Assembly: GCF_000482385.1 (NCBI RefSeq)
Contig: NZ_AXVD01000002.1
Span: forward strand, 186,001 to 250,000
Direction: 5' to 3'
Origin: Nocardia sp. CNY236
GTDB lineage: Bacteria > Actinomycetota > Actinomycetes > Mycobacteriales > Mycobacteriaceae
Length of the DNA stretch: 64,000 bases
Of this stretch, positions 48,340 to 57,324 are shown piece after piece. The notes under the pieces were generated by a model. That model made no database searches. It was not told where the DNA came from and worked only from the letters and a program-made list of their open reading frames with translations. Each line of letters starts with the position of its first letter. Position 1 is the stretch's first letter. Made by a program: the position numbers and the translations under genes.

Positions 48340-49388
48340 CTCGCCCCCAATCGGTCGAGTCGTAGCGATGCCCCGCCGAGCCAGCGTGCGATGTCCTTGG
48401 CCTGCGAGTAGTAGCGGTGCATCGGGTGAGTGATGTCCACACCGAGGCCGCCGTGCAGGTGATGACATTTCTGCATCGCGGCCGGCAACTCATCGGCCAC
48501 CAGGTAGGCCAAAATCTCGAGGTCGTCGTCGGTACGTTCCCGGTGTTGCGGACTCGCGTCGTCGTGGGCCAGTGCCCACGTCGCCGAGACCGCGGCGACA
48601 TGCAGGGCGCGCGAGGCGATGTAGAGATCGGCGATCTGTTGGGCCACCGCCTGGAACTGCGCCAAGGGCCTGCCGAACTGATGTCGGGTCCGCAGGTGTT
48701 CGGCGGTGTGCACGATCGCGCCCTCGAGCAGTCCGTCGGCGACGGAGCCGATCGAAGCGAGCGCCAAGTGGTGCAGGTCGGCCAGCCCGGTCGGCCATAT
48801 CCGGTCGGCTGGAATTTCCACCTGTTCCAGCGACACAGTGTATTCGGGGATACCGCCGGAGGCCGGTGTCGGCGTCATGACCAGTCCGTCGGCGTCCGAA
48901 TCGACCAGGGCCAAACCGGAATTGGTTGGCACCACTACCCAACGAGCCTGCTCGGCATAGGGCACGGCGACCTTGCACCCGGAGACGCGGGTCGTCTCAC
49001 CGGTGGTGATCGCCGTGGTCTCCGGTTTGCTGGTGAACGGCGCCGCCGGTTCGTTCAGCGCGGCAGTGAGCACAGCGCCCTTGCCGACTTCGGGCAACAC
49101 TGCCGCCAGAACACTCTCCGGCGCCGAGGCAGCCAGCGGCAGCACACCGAAGCCGAGTGTGGGCAGGGCCGGCACTGCCGCCGCGTCCATGGCCAATTCG
49201 GTCAGCAGCACCGATGCACCGAGCAGGCCCATACCGTCGCCGCCGTGCGACTGCGGTATCGGTACTGCCAGCAAGCCGGAATCGACCAGGCGCGGCCACA
49301 GTCGCATATCGCGGGCGGATTCACGCTCCATCAAACTCACGACGACTTCGGCCACCGCGTCCTGGGCCTCGTCTCTGGTGAAGTCCAC
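48324..49388 (-). CDS. fadE28: ChsE1 (FadE28), C22 steroid ACAD subunit
   Basis: A 354-residue ACAD matching FadE28/ChsE1 (Rv3544c), the catalytic-base-free or reduced partner of ChsE2. RHQFGRPLAQFQAVAQQIADLYIASRA and HHLHGGLGVDITHPMHRYYSQAKDIARWLGG are diagnostic; it ends LGARCSST like the mycobacterial protein. GTG 49388 is chosen by homology; the ribosome site is weak. It starts 26 bases after fadE34. Confidence 0.93.
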   Translation of the reverse strand: MDFTRDEAQDAVAEVVVSLMERESARDMRLWPRLVDSGLLAVPIPQSHGGDGMGLLGASVLLTELAMDAAAVPALPTLGFGVLPLAASAPESVLAAVLPEVGKGAVLTAALNEPAAPFTSKPETTAITTGETTRVSGCKVAVPYAEQARWVVVPTNSGLALVDSDADGLVMTPTPASGGIPEYTVSLEQVEIPADRIWPTGLADLHHLALASIGSVADGLLEGAIVHTAEHLRTRHQFGRPLAQFQAVAQQIADLYIASRALHVAAVSATWALAHDDASPQHRERTDDDLEILAYLVADELPAAMQKCHHLHGGLGVDITHPMHRYYSQAKDIARWLGGASLRLDRLGARCSST

Positions 49389-49413
49389 GCTCTCTTTCCC
49401 GTCGTCTCGATGG

Positions 49414-51573
49414 CTAGTTGTCCATATCACGAGGCAAACCGAGAATCCGCTCCCCGGCCAGGGTGAGCAGAATCTGCTCGGTTCCACCAGCGATCGACAG
49501 ACAGCGCGTGAGCAAGAACGACTGCCCGACATCGCTCTCGGTTGCGCCGTCGAGCCCCGCGGTCTCGACCGCGAACTCTGCGACCGCTTGACGATGACGC
49601 ACCCCGACCAGCTTGCGCACGCTACTCTGGGGGCCCGGATCGCCGCCGGCGAGCATCTTCACGGTAGCCCGCTGCTCGAGCAGAAGCCCGGCAATCGCCT
49701 CCGCGACGAGTCCGCCGAGTCGGTCACTCGTCAGTTCGGCACCGGGACCGGTCGCGGGCAGTCGTGCGAGCAAGTCCTCGAGCACCGGGCCGATGCCATT
49801 GCCGCTCATCGCGACCCGCTCGGTGGACAGGGTCGATCGGGCGATTCGCCAACCATTGTTCACCGTCCCGACCACACAATCGTCCGGTACGAACACCTCG
49901 TCCAGGAAGACCTCGCTGAAGTGCGCTTCACCGGTGATCTGCACCAAAGGGCGGACCGTGAGACCCCGGCTGTGCATATCGACCAGGAAATAGGTGATGC
50001 CGCGGTGCTTGGGCGCGTTCGGGTCGGTACGCGCCAGGCATATCGCCCAATCCGCTCGGTCGGCCAACGATGTCCACACCTTTTGCCCGCGCAGCACCCA
50101 CCCACCCTCGACCGGATGCGCGGTCGTGCGCAGTGCCGCCAGGTCCGAACCCGCCTCGGGTTCGCTGAACAACTGGCACCACACCACCTCGCCCCGCAGT
50201 GTCGGCCAGGCGAACCGGTCGATCTGTTGCTCGGTGCCGTACTGCAGCACGGTGGGGATGGCCCATCCGCCGATGGCGATATCCGGCACGGTGAGCCCGC
50301 TGCGATGCAATTCCTCCGCGATCAGTAGACCGGTCATCGAATCGGCGGCGCGCCCATAGGGCCGGGGCCAATGCGGCATGACCAGACCGGCATCGACGAG
50401 TGCATCCCGCTGCTGATCGGTGGGCAGCGCCGCAATCCGCGCGATCTCTGCCTCCACCTCGTCCGCGCCGTCCCGGTCCGCAGAAACGACGCCGTCGGCG
50501 GCGAAGATCCGGTCGGCGCCGGTGGTACGCCGCGAGCCCTGACGGGTCAGCTCGGTGACCCGCGCGCGCCAACGCGCCGATCCGCCCAGCAGCTGGCGTA
50601 GCGCCACCGCCCGGCGCAGGTACAGGTGCGCATCGTGCTCCCAGGTGAAGCCGATCCCACCGAGCACCTGGATGCAATCCTTGGCCGTCTCGACCGCTGC
50701 ATCCAACGCGATCGCGGCCGCGACTGCGGCGGCGATCGGCAACTCGGCGCCGCCCTCGTCTGCGGCCGCCGCGGCATCCAGCGCGACGGCACGAACGAGT
50801 TCGGTACGACACAACATCCACGCACAGATGTGTTTGACCGCCTGAAACGATCCGATCTTGCGCCCGAATTGCTCACGCACCTTGGCGTAGTCGACCGCGG
50901 TTTCCAGGCACCACCCTGCGATGCCCGACAGCTCGGCGACTGCCAGTACGACCAGCAAATCCTCGGCGGAATACGGTGCGGAGAACGTCCGCTCGGGGGG
51001 AACCGTATGGCCAGCGCAGCGCACCCGCGCCAAGGGCGTGCTCGGATCCAGCGGCGTCAACGGCTCCACCTCCACGCCGTCCGCATCGGGCGGGATCAGA
51101 CACCAGCGCTGCCCATGGGGGAGCTCGACCGGAAGCAGCACGGCCGTACCTGGTGCGGCGCCGAGGACGTACTCCCAGGTACCCGTGAGCGTAAGCGGAT
51201 CATCTGCCGCAGGTATGCTTGCCGTCGGGCCGACAACGACGTCGAGCCCGACCCCGCAGGGCTGGTCCTCCTCGAGGTATCCCGCGGTGATCAGATTGGC
51301 CAGCGCCGTCGTGAGCACCGGACCCCCGACCAGATCATGCGCCGCCTGCTCGACCAGCACGGCGAGATCGGCGACCGAGCCGCCCGCACCTCCCGCGTGC
51401 TCGGCCAATGCCACACGGAAGATCCCGAGTTCGGCCAACCCGGGCCAGTACGCCCGCCAGTAGTCGCTCCGGCCCGTTCGCATCGTTGCAATCGGCTGGA
51501 TCGATGCCGCCCACCCATGGATCGACTCCTGAACGGCTTTGTGCTCCTCAGTGGTGGCGATGGTCACACTCAA
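49414..51573 (-). CDS. fadE34: FadE34 (ChsE3), two-domain C24 steroid ACAD
   Basis: A 719-residue ACAD in which two dehydrogenase units are fused, as in FadE34/ChsE3 (Rv3573c), acting on C24 side-chain CoA. First half (about 1-355): KVREQFGRKIGSFQAVKH, QVLGGIGFTWEHDAHLYLRRA. Second half (about 375-719): FSEPEAGSDLAALRTTA, GQKVWTSLADRADW, GGTEQILLTLAGERILGLPRDM. The TTG at 51573 follows AAAGG; GTG 51567 is an alternative. First gene of the chs/ltp2 operon, divergent from kstR. Confidence 0.93.
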   Translation of the reverse strand: MSVTIATTEEHKAVQESIHGWAASIQPIATMRTGRSDYWRAYWPGLAELGIFRVALAEHAGGAGGSVADLAVLVEQAAHDLVGGPVLTTALANLITAGYLEEDQPCGVGLDVVVGPTASIPAADDPLTLTGTWEYVLGAAPGTAVLLPVELPHGQRWCLIPPDADGVEVEPLTPLDPSTPLARVRCAGHTVPPERTFSAPYSAEDLLVVLAVAELSGIAGWCLETAVDYAKVREQFGRKIGSFQAVKHICAWMLCRTELVRAVALDAAAAADEGGAELPIAAAVAAAIALDAAVETAKDCIQVLGGIGFTWEHDAHLYLRRAVALRQLLGGSARWRARVTELTRQGSRRTTGADRIFAADGVVSADRDGADEVEAEIARIAALPTDQQRDALVDAGLVMPHWPRPYGRAADSMTGLLIAEELHRSGLTVPDIAIGGWAIPTVLQYGTEQQIDRFAWPTLRGEVVWCQLFSEPEAGSDLAALRTTAHPVEGGWVLRGQKVWTSLADRADWAICLARTDPNAPKHRGITYFLVDMHSRGLTVRPLVQITGEAHFSEVFLDEVFVPDDCVVGTVNNGWRIARSTLSTERVAMSGNGIGPVLEDLLARLPATGPGAELTSDRLGGLVAEAIAGLLLEQRATVKMLAGGDPGPQSSVRKLVGVRHRQAVAEFAVETAGLDGATESDVGQSFLLTRCLSIAGGTEQILLTLAGERILGLPRDMDN

Positions 51574-51602
51574 TACCGCCTTTCCGGCGTGACTCCCACA
51601 CC

Positions 51603-51616
51603 TAGAACATGTTCTA
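51603..51616. promoter_or_regulatory. KstR operator, fadE34/kstR
   Basis: TAGAACATGTTCTA is a perfect 14-base palindrome and an exact KstR consensus, 30 bases upstream of fadE34 and 96 bases upstream of kstR. It should control the chs operon and autoregulate kstR. Confidence 0.88.
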
Positions 51617-51711
51617 ATATCCTAGCCGGGCGTAAGTCAAGCGACCACCGCCGCCACGGCAGAGCGCGCACGTAGCCGACGAAACGATGTTTCCGGAAAG
51701 GACATTCATCA

Positions 51712-52368
51712 ATGGCCAGCCCGTCCCGTTCGCAGCCAGCCGACCCGGGCGTGGCACTGCCTACCGCTACGGTCACCACGCTTCGCGAGGACGAACTGAG
51801 CTCGGCGGCGCAGCGCGAGCGGCGTAAGCGGATTCTGGACGCAACCTTGGCGTTGGCGTCCAAAGGCGGGTACGACGCGGTGCAGATGCGAGCGGTGGCC
51901 GAGCGTGCAGACGTCGCCGTCGGCACGCTCTACCGGTATTTCCCTTCGAAAGTGCATCTGCTGGTCTCGGCACTCGCCCGTGAATTCGAGCAGTTCGAGG
52001 GCAAACGCAAGCCGCTCGCCGGTCGGTCCCCGCAAGAGCGCATGCATCTGCTGCTGACCCAGATCACTCGAATGATGCAGCGTGACCCACTGCTCACCGA
52101 GGCGATGACCCGCGCGTTCATGTTCGCCGACGCTTCGGCTGCCGCCGAAGTGGACCGCGTCGGGAAGGTGATGGACCGGGTGTTCGCGCGCGCGATGAAC
52201 GACGGCGACCCGAACGAACGTCAGATGGCCATCGCGCGCGTGATCAGCGACGTGTGGTTGTCGAACCTGGTCGCTTGGCTGACCCGACGCGCCTCGGCGA
52301 CAGACGTCACCGAACGCCTGGAACTGACTGTCGACCTCTTGCTCGGAGAGCGCAATACGGGGGCCTGA
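51712..52368 (+). CDS. kstR: TetR repressor KstR
   Basis: A 218-residue TetR regulator matching KstR (Rv3574), the main repressor of cholesterol side-chain and ring A/B genes, released by steroid acyl-CoA. The HTH segment QRERRKRILDATLALASKGGYDAVQMRAVAERADVAVGTLYRYFPSK is nearly invariant, and RVISDVWLSNLVAWLTRRASATDV in the ligand domain is conserved. It has an N-terminal extension of about 25 residues relative to the mycobacterial protein. Confidence 0.95.
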   Translation: MASPSRSQPADPGVALPTATVTTLREDELSSAAQRERRKRILDATLALASKGGYDAVQMRAVAERADVAVGTLYRYFPSKVHLLVSALAREFEQFEGKRKPLAGRSPQERMHLLLTQITRMMQRDPLLTEAMTRAFMFADASAAAEVDRVGKVMDRVFARAMNDGDPNERQMAIARVISDVWLSNLVAWLTRRASATDVTERLELTVDLLLGERNTGA

Positions 52369-52613
52369 CCCCCACCAGCGCATCTCTAGCAAACTCAAAT
52401 CCAGGTCGTACGACCGGTTGCCGAACCCACGGGCTCGAATCGACAGCTCACCCGCTCGCGGTCCACATGTGCCCAGTCGATGCTCGATTGGGCAGATTCG
52501 CTGTTCACGGCTGGGCGCGCGCACCACGACCAGCACGTCACTGTGCGGCAAATTCAACACAGTATTGTTTTCACACCCCCGGAAAAATTTCTCCGATCAC
52601 TAGGTTGGATTGC

Positions 52614-55187
52614 GTGAGCGCACAGGATCTGCCACTGGAACTTCGTCGTGCACTGTCGACGGTCGCGCGCGTGCCACGGCTGCTGGTCGCATCGGACTAC
52701 GACGGGACGCTCGCGCCCATCGTGTCCGACCCGGCCAAGGCCCATCCCCATCGGGAGTCGGTAAGCGCGCTGCGGGCACTCGCCGGCCTGAGCGGGACCA
52801 CGGCTGCCGTGATCTCCGGCCGCGCACTGCGGGACCTCGCCGCATTGTCTCGACTACCCGTCGAGGTACAGCTGATCGGCAGCCACGGCTCGGAATTCGA
52901 CGTGGGCTTCGTACACGCTATCGACAACGACGCCAAGCATCTGCTCCAAGAACTGCAGTCGGCGCTGAGTCAAATCGCGGCGGACAATCCCGGCGTGACC
53001 GTCGAGACCAAGCCGGCCAGCGTCGCCCTCCATGTGCGCAACGCGAGCCCGGAGATCGGGCATCGCGCCTTGTCCCAAGTCAGGCTGGGCCCGGCATGTT
53101 GGTTCGGAGTCCAGGTCACCGAAGGCAAGGCCGTCATCGAGCTGGCGGTGGTGCAAACCGACAAGGGCACTGCACTGAACACGGTGCGGCACCAGGCGGG
53201 CGCCTCGGCTGCAGTGTTCCTCGGCGACGACGTCACCGACGAGAAGGCATTTCGAGTGCTGTCGGGTCCCGACATCGGTATCAAGGTCGGCCCCGGAGAG
53301 AGCTTGGCCAAGTTCCAAGTGGACAACACCGAGGCGGTCGCCCGGGCACTGGCGTTCCTGCTCGAGGAACGCCGTACCTGGCTGGCAGGTGCCAGCGCAC
53401 CCCGCATCGAGCGGCTGACCATGCTGGCCAACGCACGCTCGGTGGCGCTGCTGACCCCCGACGCCACCGTAACCTGGTTCTGCCATCCGGAACCGGATTC
53501 GGCGGCGGTGTTCGCGCACCTGCTCGGCGGCCCGCAGGGCGGTCACTTCACCATCGAGCCCGAGCGGCCGGGGCTACCGCTGTCGCAACGTTACGTCGAC
53601 GGCACGATGACCGTGGAAACGCGGTGGGCCAGCTTACAAGTCGTCGACTACCTACCGCACGACGTCGCGCCGACCCGAACCGACCTGACCAGGGTGATCA
53701 CCGGCGATGCGCGAGCCGTCGTCACCTTCGCCCCACGACCGGAATTCGGTCAGGTGCCGGTGAGTCTGGAAGCACGCACCGACGGGCTGCGAGTTCACGG
53801 CACCAACGATCCGATCGTCCTGCGCTCCCTCGGTGTGCACTGGGAGATCGTCACCGATGGGACGCACGAGTCCGCGCGTGCTGTGGTCGACCCCTCGAAG
53901 GGATCGATCATGCTCGAATTACGGTGCGGTACCAATGATCTCGATCCAGCCGAGATCGACGAACCGGACCGCCGGCGGAATGCGGAACGCTATTGGTCGG
54001 AGTGGGCCACCCAACTCACGTTGCCGACCCTCAAGCCGGACTTGATGAAACGCTCCGCACTGACCTTGCGCGGCTTGGTGCATGTGCCGTCCGGTTCGAT
54101 CCTGGCGGCCGCGACCACATCCTTGCCGGAAGACATCGGCGGCGTACGCAATTGGGACTACCGCTACTGCTGGCTGCGTGATGCGGCCCTGACCGCGCAC
54201 GCATTGGTCTCGCTCGGATCGTTCACCGAGGCCGAAGGTTTCCTGGGCTGGGTGCACCAGGTGTTGGAGACCCTGCCCGGTCCCGAGCGTCTACACCCGC
54301 TCTACACGCTGTACGGCGAGACATTGCCACCCGAGGCGTCGATCGACCAGCTGCCGGGCTACGCGGGCTCGCGCCCGGTACGGGTTGGCAACGCAGCGAA
54401 CATGCAGGTGCAGCTGGATGTATTCGGTCCGATCGTCGATCTGATCTCGAGCCTGGCACACGCCAGGGAAGTGCGCGGGATCACCCATCCGACTCAAGTG
54501 CTGCCGGATCCCGACTGGGAGCTGGTGCGCGCCATGGTCGCAGCGGTACAGCGACGGTGGCAAGAACCCGACCACGGCATCTGGGAGATCCGCGGTACCC
54601 CTCGCCATCATGTGTATTCGAAGGTCATGGGCTGGCTGACGCTCGATCGAGCATTGACACTGGCCCAGAAATTCGATCGCGAGACCGATCCGGCCTGGGC
54701 AGTGTTGCGGGACACGATTGCCGACGAAGTGAAGGTCAAGGGTTGGAACGACGAGGTGCAGTCCTTCACCGCGGCCTACGACGGCACCGATCTGGACGCG
54801 GCGACCCTGCACATCGGACTCAGTGGCCTGATCGAGCCGTCCGATCCGCGCTTCGCCGCGACCGTGGTGGCCACCGAGGCCGAACTACGCAGCGGTTCGA
54901 CCGTCTATCGCTATCGTCGCGACGACGGCCTGCCCGGCGGTGAGGGTGGATTCCATCTCTGTGCGGCCTGGCTGGTCGAAGCGTACTTGCTGATCGGAAA
55001 GCGCTCGGATGCCGAAGCGCTGTTCGCCCAGCTGGTCGATGTCGCGGGCCCGACCGGACTACTCAGCGAAGAGTACGACCCCGTCGCCGAACGCTCTCTG
55101 GGCAACCACCCACAGGCCTACAGCCACCTCGGTCTGTTGCGCTGCGCACAACTGCTCGGACAGCCGGTGGAGGCCGCACTGGTCTGA
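52614..55187 (+). CDS. Fusion of trehalose-6-phosphate phosphatase and GH15 glycosidase
   Basis: An 857-residue two-domain protein. Residues about 1-255 are an OtsB-type HAD phosphatase: ASDYDGTLAPI with the nucleophilic Asp, ISGRALRDL, GSHGSEF and GDDVTDEKAF. Residues about 265-857 are a GH15 (alpha,alpha)6 glycosidase like actinobacterial trehalase (Rv2402): GGVRNWDYRYCWLRDAA, GYAGSRPVRVGNAA and EEYDPVAERSLGNHPQAYSHLG. One chain could make and then split trehalose. GTG 52614 is chosen because the phosphatase domain starts there; no strong ribosome site. Confidence 0.88.
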   Translation: MSAQDLPLELRRALSTVARVPRLLVASDYDGTLAPIVSDPAKAHPHRESVSALRALAGLSGTTAAVISGRALRDLAALSRLPVEVQLIGSHGSEFDVGFVHAIDNDAKHLLQELQSALSQIAADNPGVTVETKPASVALHVRNASPEIGHRALSQVRLGPACWFGVQVTEGKAVIELAVVQTDKGTALNTVRHQAGASAAVFLGDDVTDEKAFRVLSGPDIGIKVGPGESLAKFQVDNTEAVARALAFLLEERRTWLAGASAPRIERLTMLANARSVALLTPDATVTWFCHPEPDSAAVFAHLLGGPQGGHFTIEPERPGLPLSQRYVDGTMTVETRWASLQVVDYLPHDVAPTRTDLTRVITGDARAVVTFAPRPEFGQVPVSLEARTDGLRVHGTNDPIVLRSLGVHWEIVTDGTHESARAVVDPSKGSIMLELRCGTNDLDPAEIDEPDRRRNAERYWSEWATQLTLPTLKPDLMKRSALTLRGLVHVPSGSILAAATTSLPEDIGGVRNWDYRYCWLRDAALTAHALVSLGSFTEAEGFLGWVHQVLETLPGPERLHPLYTLYGETLPPEASIDQLPGYAGSRPVRVGNAANMQVQLDVFGPIVDLISSLAHAREVRGITHPTQVLPDPDWELVRAMVAAVQRRWQEPDHGIWEIRGTPRHHVYSKVMGWLTLDRALTLAQKFDRETDPAWAVLRDTIADEVKVKGWNDEVQSFTAAYDGTDLDAATLHIGLSGLIEPSDPRFAATVVATEAELRSGSTVYRYRRDDGLPGGEGGFHLCAAWLVEAYLLIGKRSDAEALFAQLVDVAGPTGLLSEEYDPVAERSLGNHPQAYSHLGLLRCAQLLGQPVEAALV

Positions 55188-55202
55188 CGGCACCGGCACT
55201 CG

Positions 55203-55236
55203 AGGGCCCGCGAACGACGAAGCGTTCGGGGGCCCT
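55203..55236 (+). terminator. Hairpin terminator after the OtsB-GH15 gene
   Basis: AGGGCCC-G-CGAACG pairs with CGTTCG-G-GGGCCCT around loop ACGAAG, 16 bases after the stop. Thirteen base pairs with one mismatch; no T-run. Confidence 0.65.
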
Positions 55237-55296
55237 GCGTATTCGGTGCCACCCTGCGTACGACTCGCCACCGGCCGAGACAGCCCTGCTATATTC

Positions 55297-55317
55297 TAAC
55301 GGAAACGATTTCCATTA
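55297..55317. promoter_or_regulatory. Zur-like operator before the metal ABC transporter
   Basis: TAACGGAAACGATTTCCATTA: an inverted repeat TAA-n-GGAAA-nnn-TTTCC-n-TTA, resembling Zur (zinc uptake repressor) boxes of actinobacteria. It overlaps a TATGCT -10 box (about 55316-55321) of the transporter operon. Could also be read by another Fur-family regulator. Confidence 0.65.
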
Positions 55318-55347
55318 TGCTCTACTGTGTTACCAGGAGACCCCCGC

Positions 55348-56229
55348 GTGAGAACCCGATTCGTCAGAAAATGTGCCGGCGTCGCTGTGGGGATCGCCTC
55401 GGCGATGGCGCTTTCCGCCTGCGGCGACGCCACTCAGGACGACCAACCGACCGTTGTCGCCTCCACCAACGTCTGGGGTGACATCGCCGCAGCCGTCGCC
55501 GGTCCCGACGCCACGGTCCAATCGCTGATCACCGATCAGTTCGCCGACCCGCATTCGCACGAGACCTCCGCAGCGGAGTCCGCAGCGCTGACCGACGCCG
55601 ACCTGGTGATCTACAACGGCGGCGGATATGACGAATTCGCCGCAAAAGCAGTTGTGGGCAGGACCGAGCACGCGGTGAATGCGTTTGCGGCCCGAGTCGA
55701 CAAAAGCGACGACAACGAGCACGTCTGGTATGACATGCGCACGGTCGCTGTGGTTGTCGACCAGATCGCGACCCAGCTCGGGGAACTGGACCCGGACAAT
55801 GCCACTGCCTATGCCGAGCGCGCGCAAGCCTACCGCGACCGGCTTGCCGCGATCACTGCCATCACCGATCACCTCGCGACCGAACATCCCGAAACGCCGG
55901 TGCTGCAGACCGAACCGCTCGCACACTACCTACTTAGCGCCGCACAGGCCCAGGACCTGACACCACACGAGTTCCAGGAGGCGATAGAGCAGGAAACCGA
56001 CCCGTCGCCAGCGGCTGTGGCGGTCACCCGGGACCTGCTGACCACCGGGCAGGTAGAGGCACTGATCTTCAACACCCAGACTCGCGACTCGACCACCGAT
56101 GCCTTGCGCGACATCGCACAAGATGCCGGGATTCCCATCGTCGAAGTGACCGAGACCCTGCCCGATGACTTGGATTACCTTCAATGGCAGACGCAGAACG
56201 CGCGTGTGCTCGCCGATGCATTGGGCTGA
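55348..56229 (+). CDS. Metal ABC transporter substrate-binding lipoprotein
   Basis: A 293-residue cluster A-I binding protein. Signal peptide with lipobox LSAC, lipidated Cys25. Metal ligands expected in ADPHSHETS and EHVWYD; the later segments are TEPLAHYLLSAAQ and FNTQTRDSTTD, as in actinobacterial zinc-binding members. GTG 55348 follows AGGAG by 8 bases (GTG 55327 is upstream of the site). First gene of a three-gene importer under a Zur-like box; zinc is the likely metal, manganese possible. Confidence 0.88.
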   Translation: MRTRFVRKCAGVAVGIASAMALSACGDATQDDQPTVVASTNVWGDIAAAVAGPDATVQSLITDQFADPHSHETSAAESAALTDADLVIYNGGGYDEFAAKAVVGRTEHAVNAFAARVDKSDDNEHVWYDMRTVAVVVDQIATQLGELDPDNATAYAERAQAYRDRLAAITAITDHLATEHPETPVLQTEPLAHYLLSAAQAQDLTPHEFQEAIEQETDPSPAAVAVTRDLLTTGQVEALIFNTQTRDSTTDALRDIAQDAGIPIVEVTETLPDDLDYLQWQTQNARVLADALG

Positions 56230-56232
56230 ACG

Positions 56233-57324
56233 ATGACTATCGCAGCCGAGCCCACCGAGCATACGAAATGTGCCCAACCAGAGCGATCGAGTCACGAGCA
56301 CGCCCCCGTACAGTTGGAAGCCGCTCGCTTGTCATTCGGTGACCGAACGCTCTGGCACGATCTCGACCTCACCGTCGAACCCGGTGAATTCGTCGCTGTC
56401 CTCGGGCCGAACGGCTCGGGTAAGACATCGTTGTTGAAGGTCCTGCTCGGCCAGCTCGCGCTGAGTTCGGGTGGCGTGCGCATCGCGGGCGCCCCGGCGC
56501 GCACCGGAAATCCCGCGTTGGGCTATGTGCCACAACAGAAGACAATCGACGCCGGCGTCCAGCTACGCGGCATCGATCTGGTCGGCCTCGGCGTCGATGG
56601 GCACCGCTGGGGGCTCGGGTTGCGGGCACGCGCCGAACGCAAGCGCAAGGTAGCCGCTGCCATTGCAGACGTCGGCGCGCAGCACTTCGCACACGCAGCG
56701 TTGGATGCCCTGTCCGGAGGTGAACAGCAGCGCTTGCGCGTTGCCCAGGCCCTGGTCGGCAATCCGAAGCTACTGCTGTGCGATGAACCGCTACTCAGCC
56801 TGGACCTGGCCAATCAACGACTCGTCGCCGAAGTGATCGATCGTCGCCGGCGCACCCACAATACCGCAGTACTCTTCGTGACACACGAGATCAATCCCAT
56901 TCTTCCGCTGGTGGATCGAGTGCTGTACCTGGTCGACGGGAAGTTTCGGATCGGGACGCCGGACGAGGTGATGACCTCGGCGGTGCTCTCGCAACTGTAT
57001 CGCACCGATGTGGAGGTATTGCGGACGCGTGGGCGACTGGTGGTCGTCGGCACCGGCGACGCGCTGGACGCCCTCGGCGCGGCAGGCGGGCACTGCCACG
57101 GCTCGACGACCGGTGCGTTCGAGGCGCACGGTCCGCAGCCGGATGTACCATCACCGTCCTCCGTATTGCCTTCTCCCGCTGTGCCATCGAGCGATCCGAT
57201 CTCTGGCGAGGCGGCCACGCAGGCCCTCCCGCACCGCTCGTGTGTGAACGACCGCGGTCGGCGCGCCAATGGCAGCTCTGCACACTCGAACCCGCAGGTG
57301 GACGCGAGTGGAATGTGCACATGA
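56233..57324 (+). CDS. Metal ABC transporter ATPase with C-terminal tail
   Basis: A 363-residue ABC ATPase: Walker A GPNGSGKTSLLK, Q-loop YVPQQKTID, signature LSGGEQQRLRVAQAL, Walker B LLLCDEPLLSLD, H-loop FVTHEINP. Powers the zinc-type importer. The ATPase core ends near residue 275; the last 85 residues are a His/Cys/Pro/Ser-bearing tail (GGHCHGSTTGAFEAHG ... RSCVNDRG ... GMCT) not needed for the fold and possibly metal-sensing. It overlaps the permease start (ATGA). Confidence 0.9.
   Translation: MTIAAEPTEHTKCAQPERSSHEHAPVQLEAARLSFGDRTLWHDLDLTVEPGEFVAVLGPNGSGKTSLLKVLLGQLALSSGGVRIAGAPARTGNPALGYVPQQKTIDAGVQLRGIDLVGLGVDGHRWGLGLRARAERKRKVAAAIADVGAQHFAHAALDALSGGEQQRLRVAQALVGNPKLLLCDEPLLSLDLANQRLVAEVIDRRRRTHNTAVLFVTHEINPILPLVDRVLYLVDGKFRIGTPDEVMTSAVLSQLYRTDVEVLRTRGRLVVVGTGDALDALGAAGGHCHGSTTGAFEAHGPQPDVPSPSSVLPSPAVPSSDPISGEAATQALPHRSCVNDRGRRANGSSAHSNPQVDASGMCT

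Noticed and set aside
52359..52373. GGGGG-CCTGA-CCCCC hairpin at the kstR stop
   Set aside because: Only five base pairs and it includes the stop codon; too weak to call a terminator.
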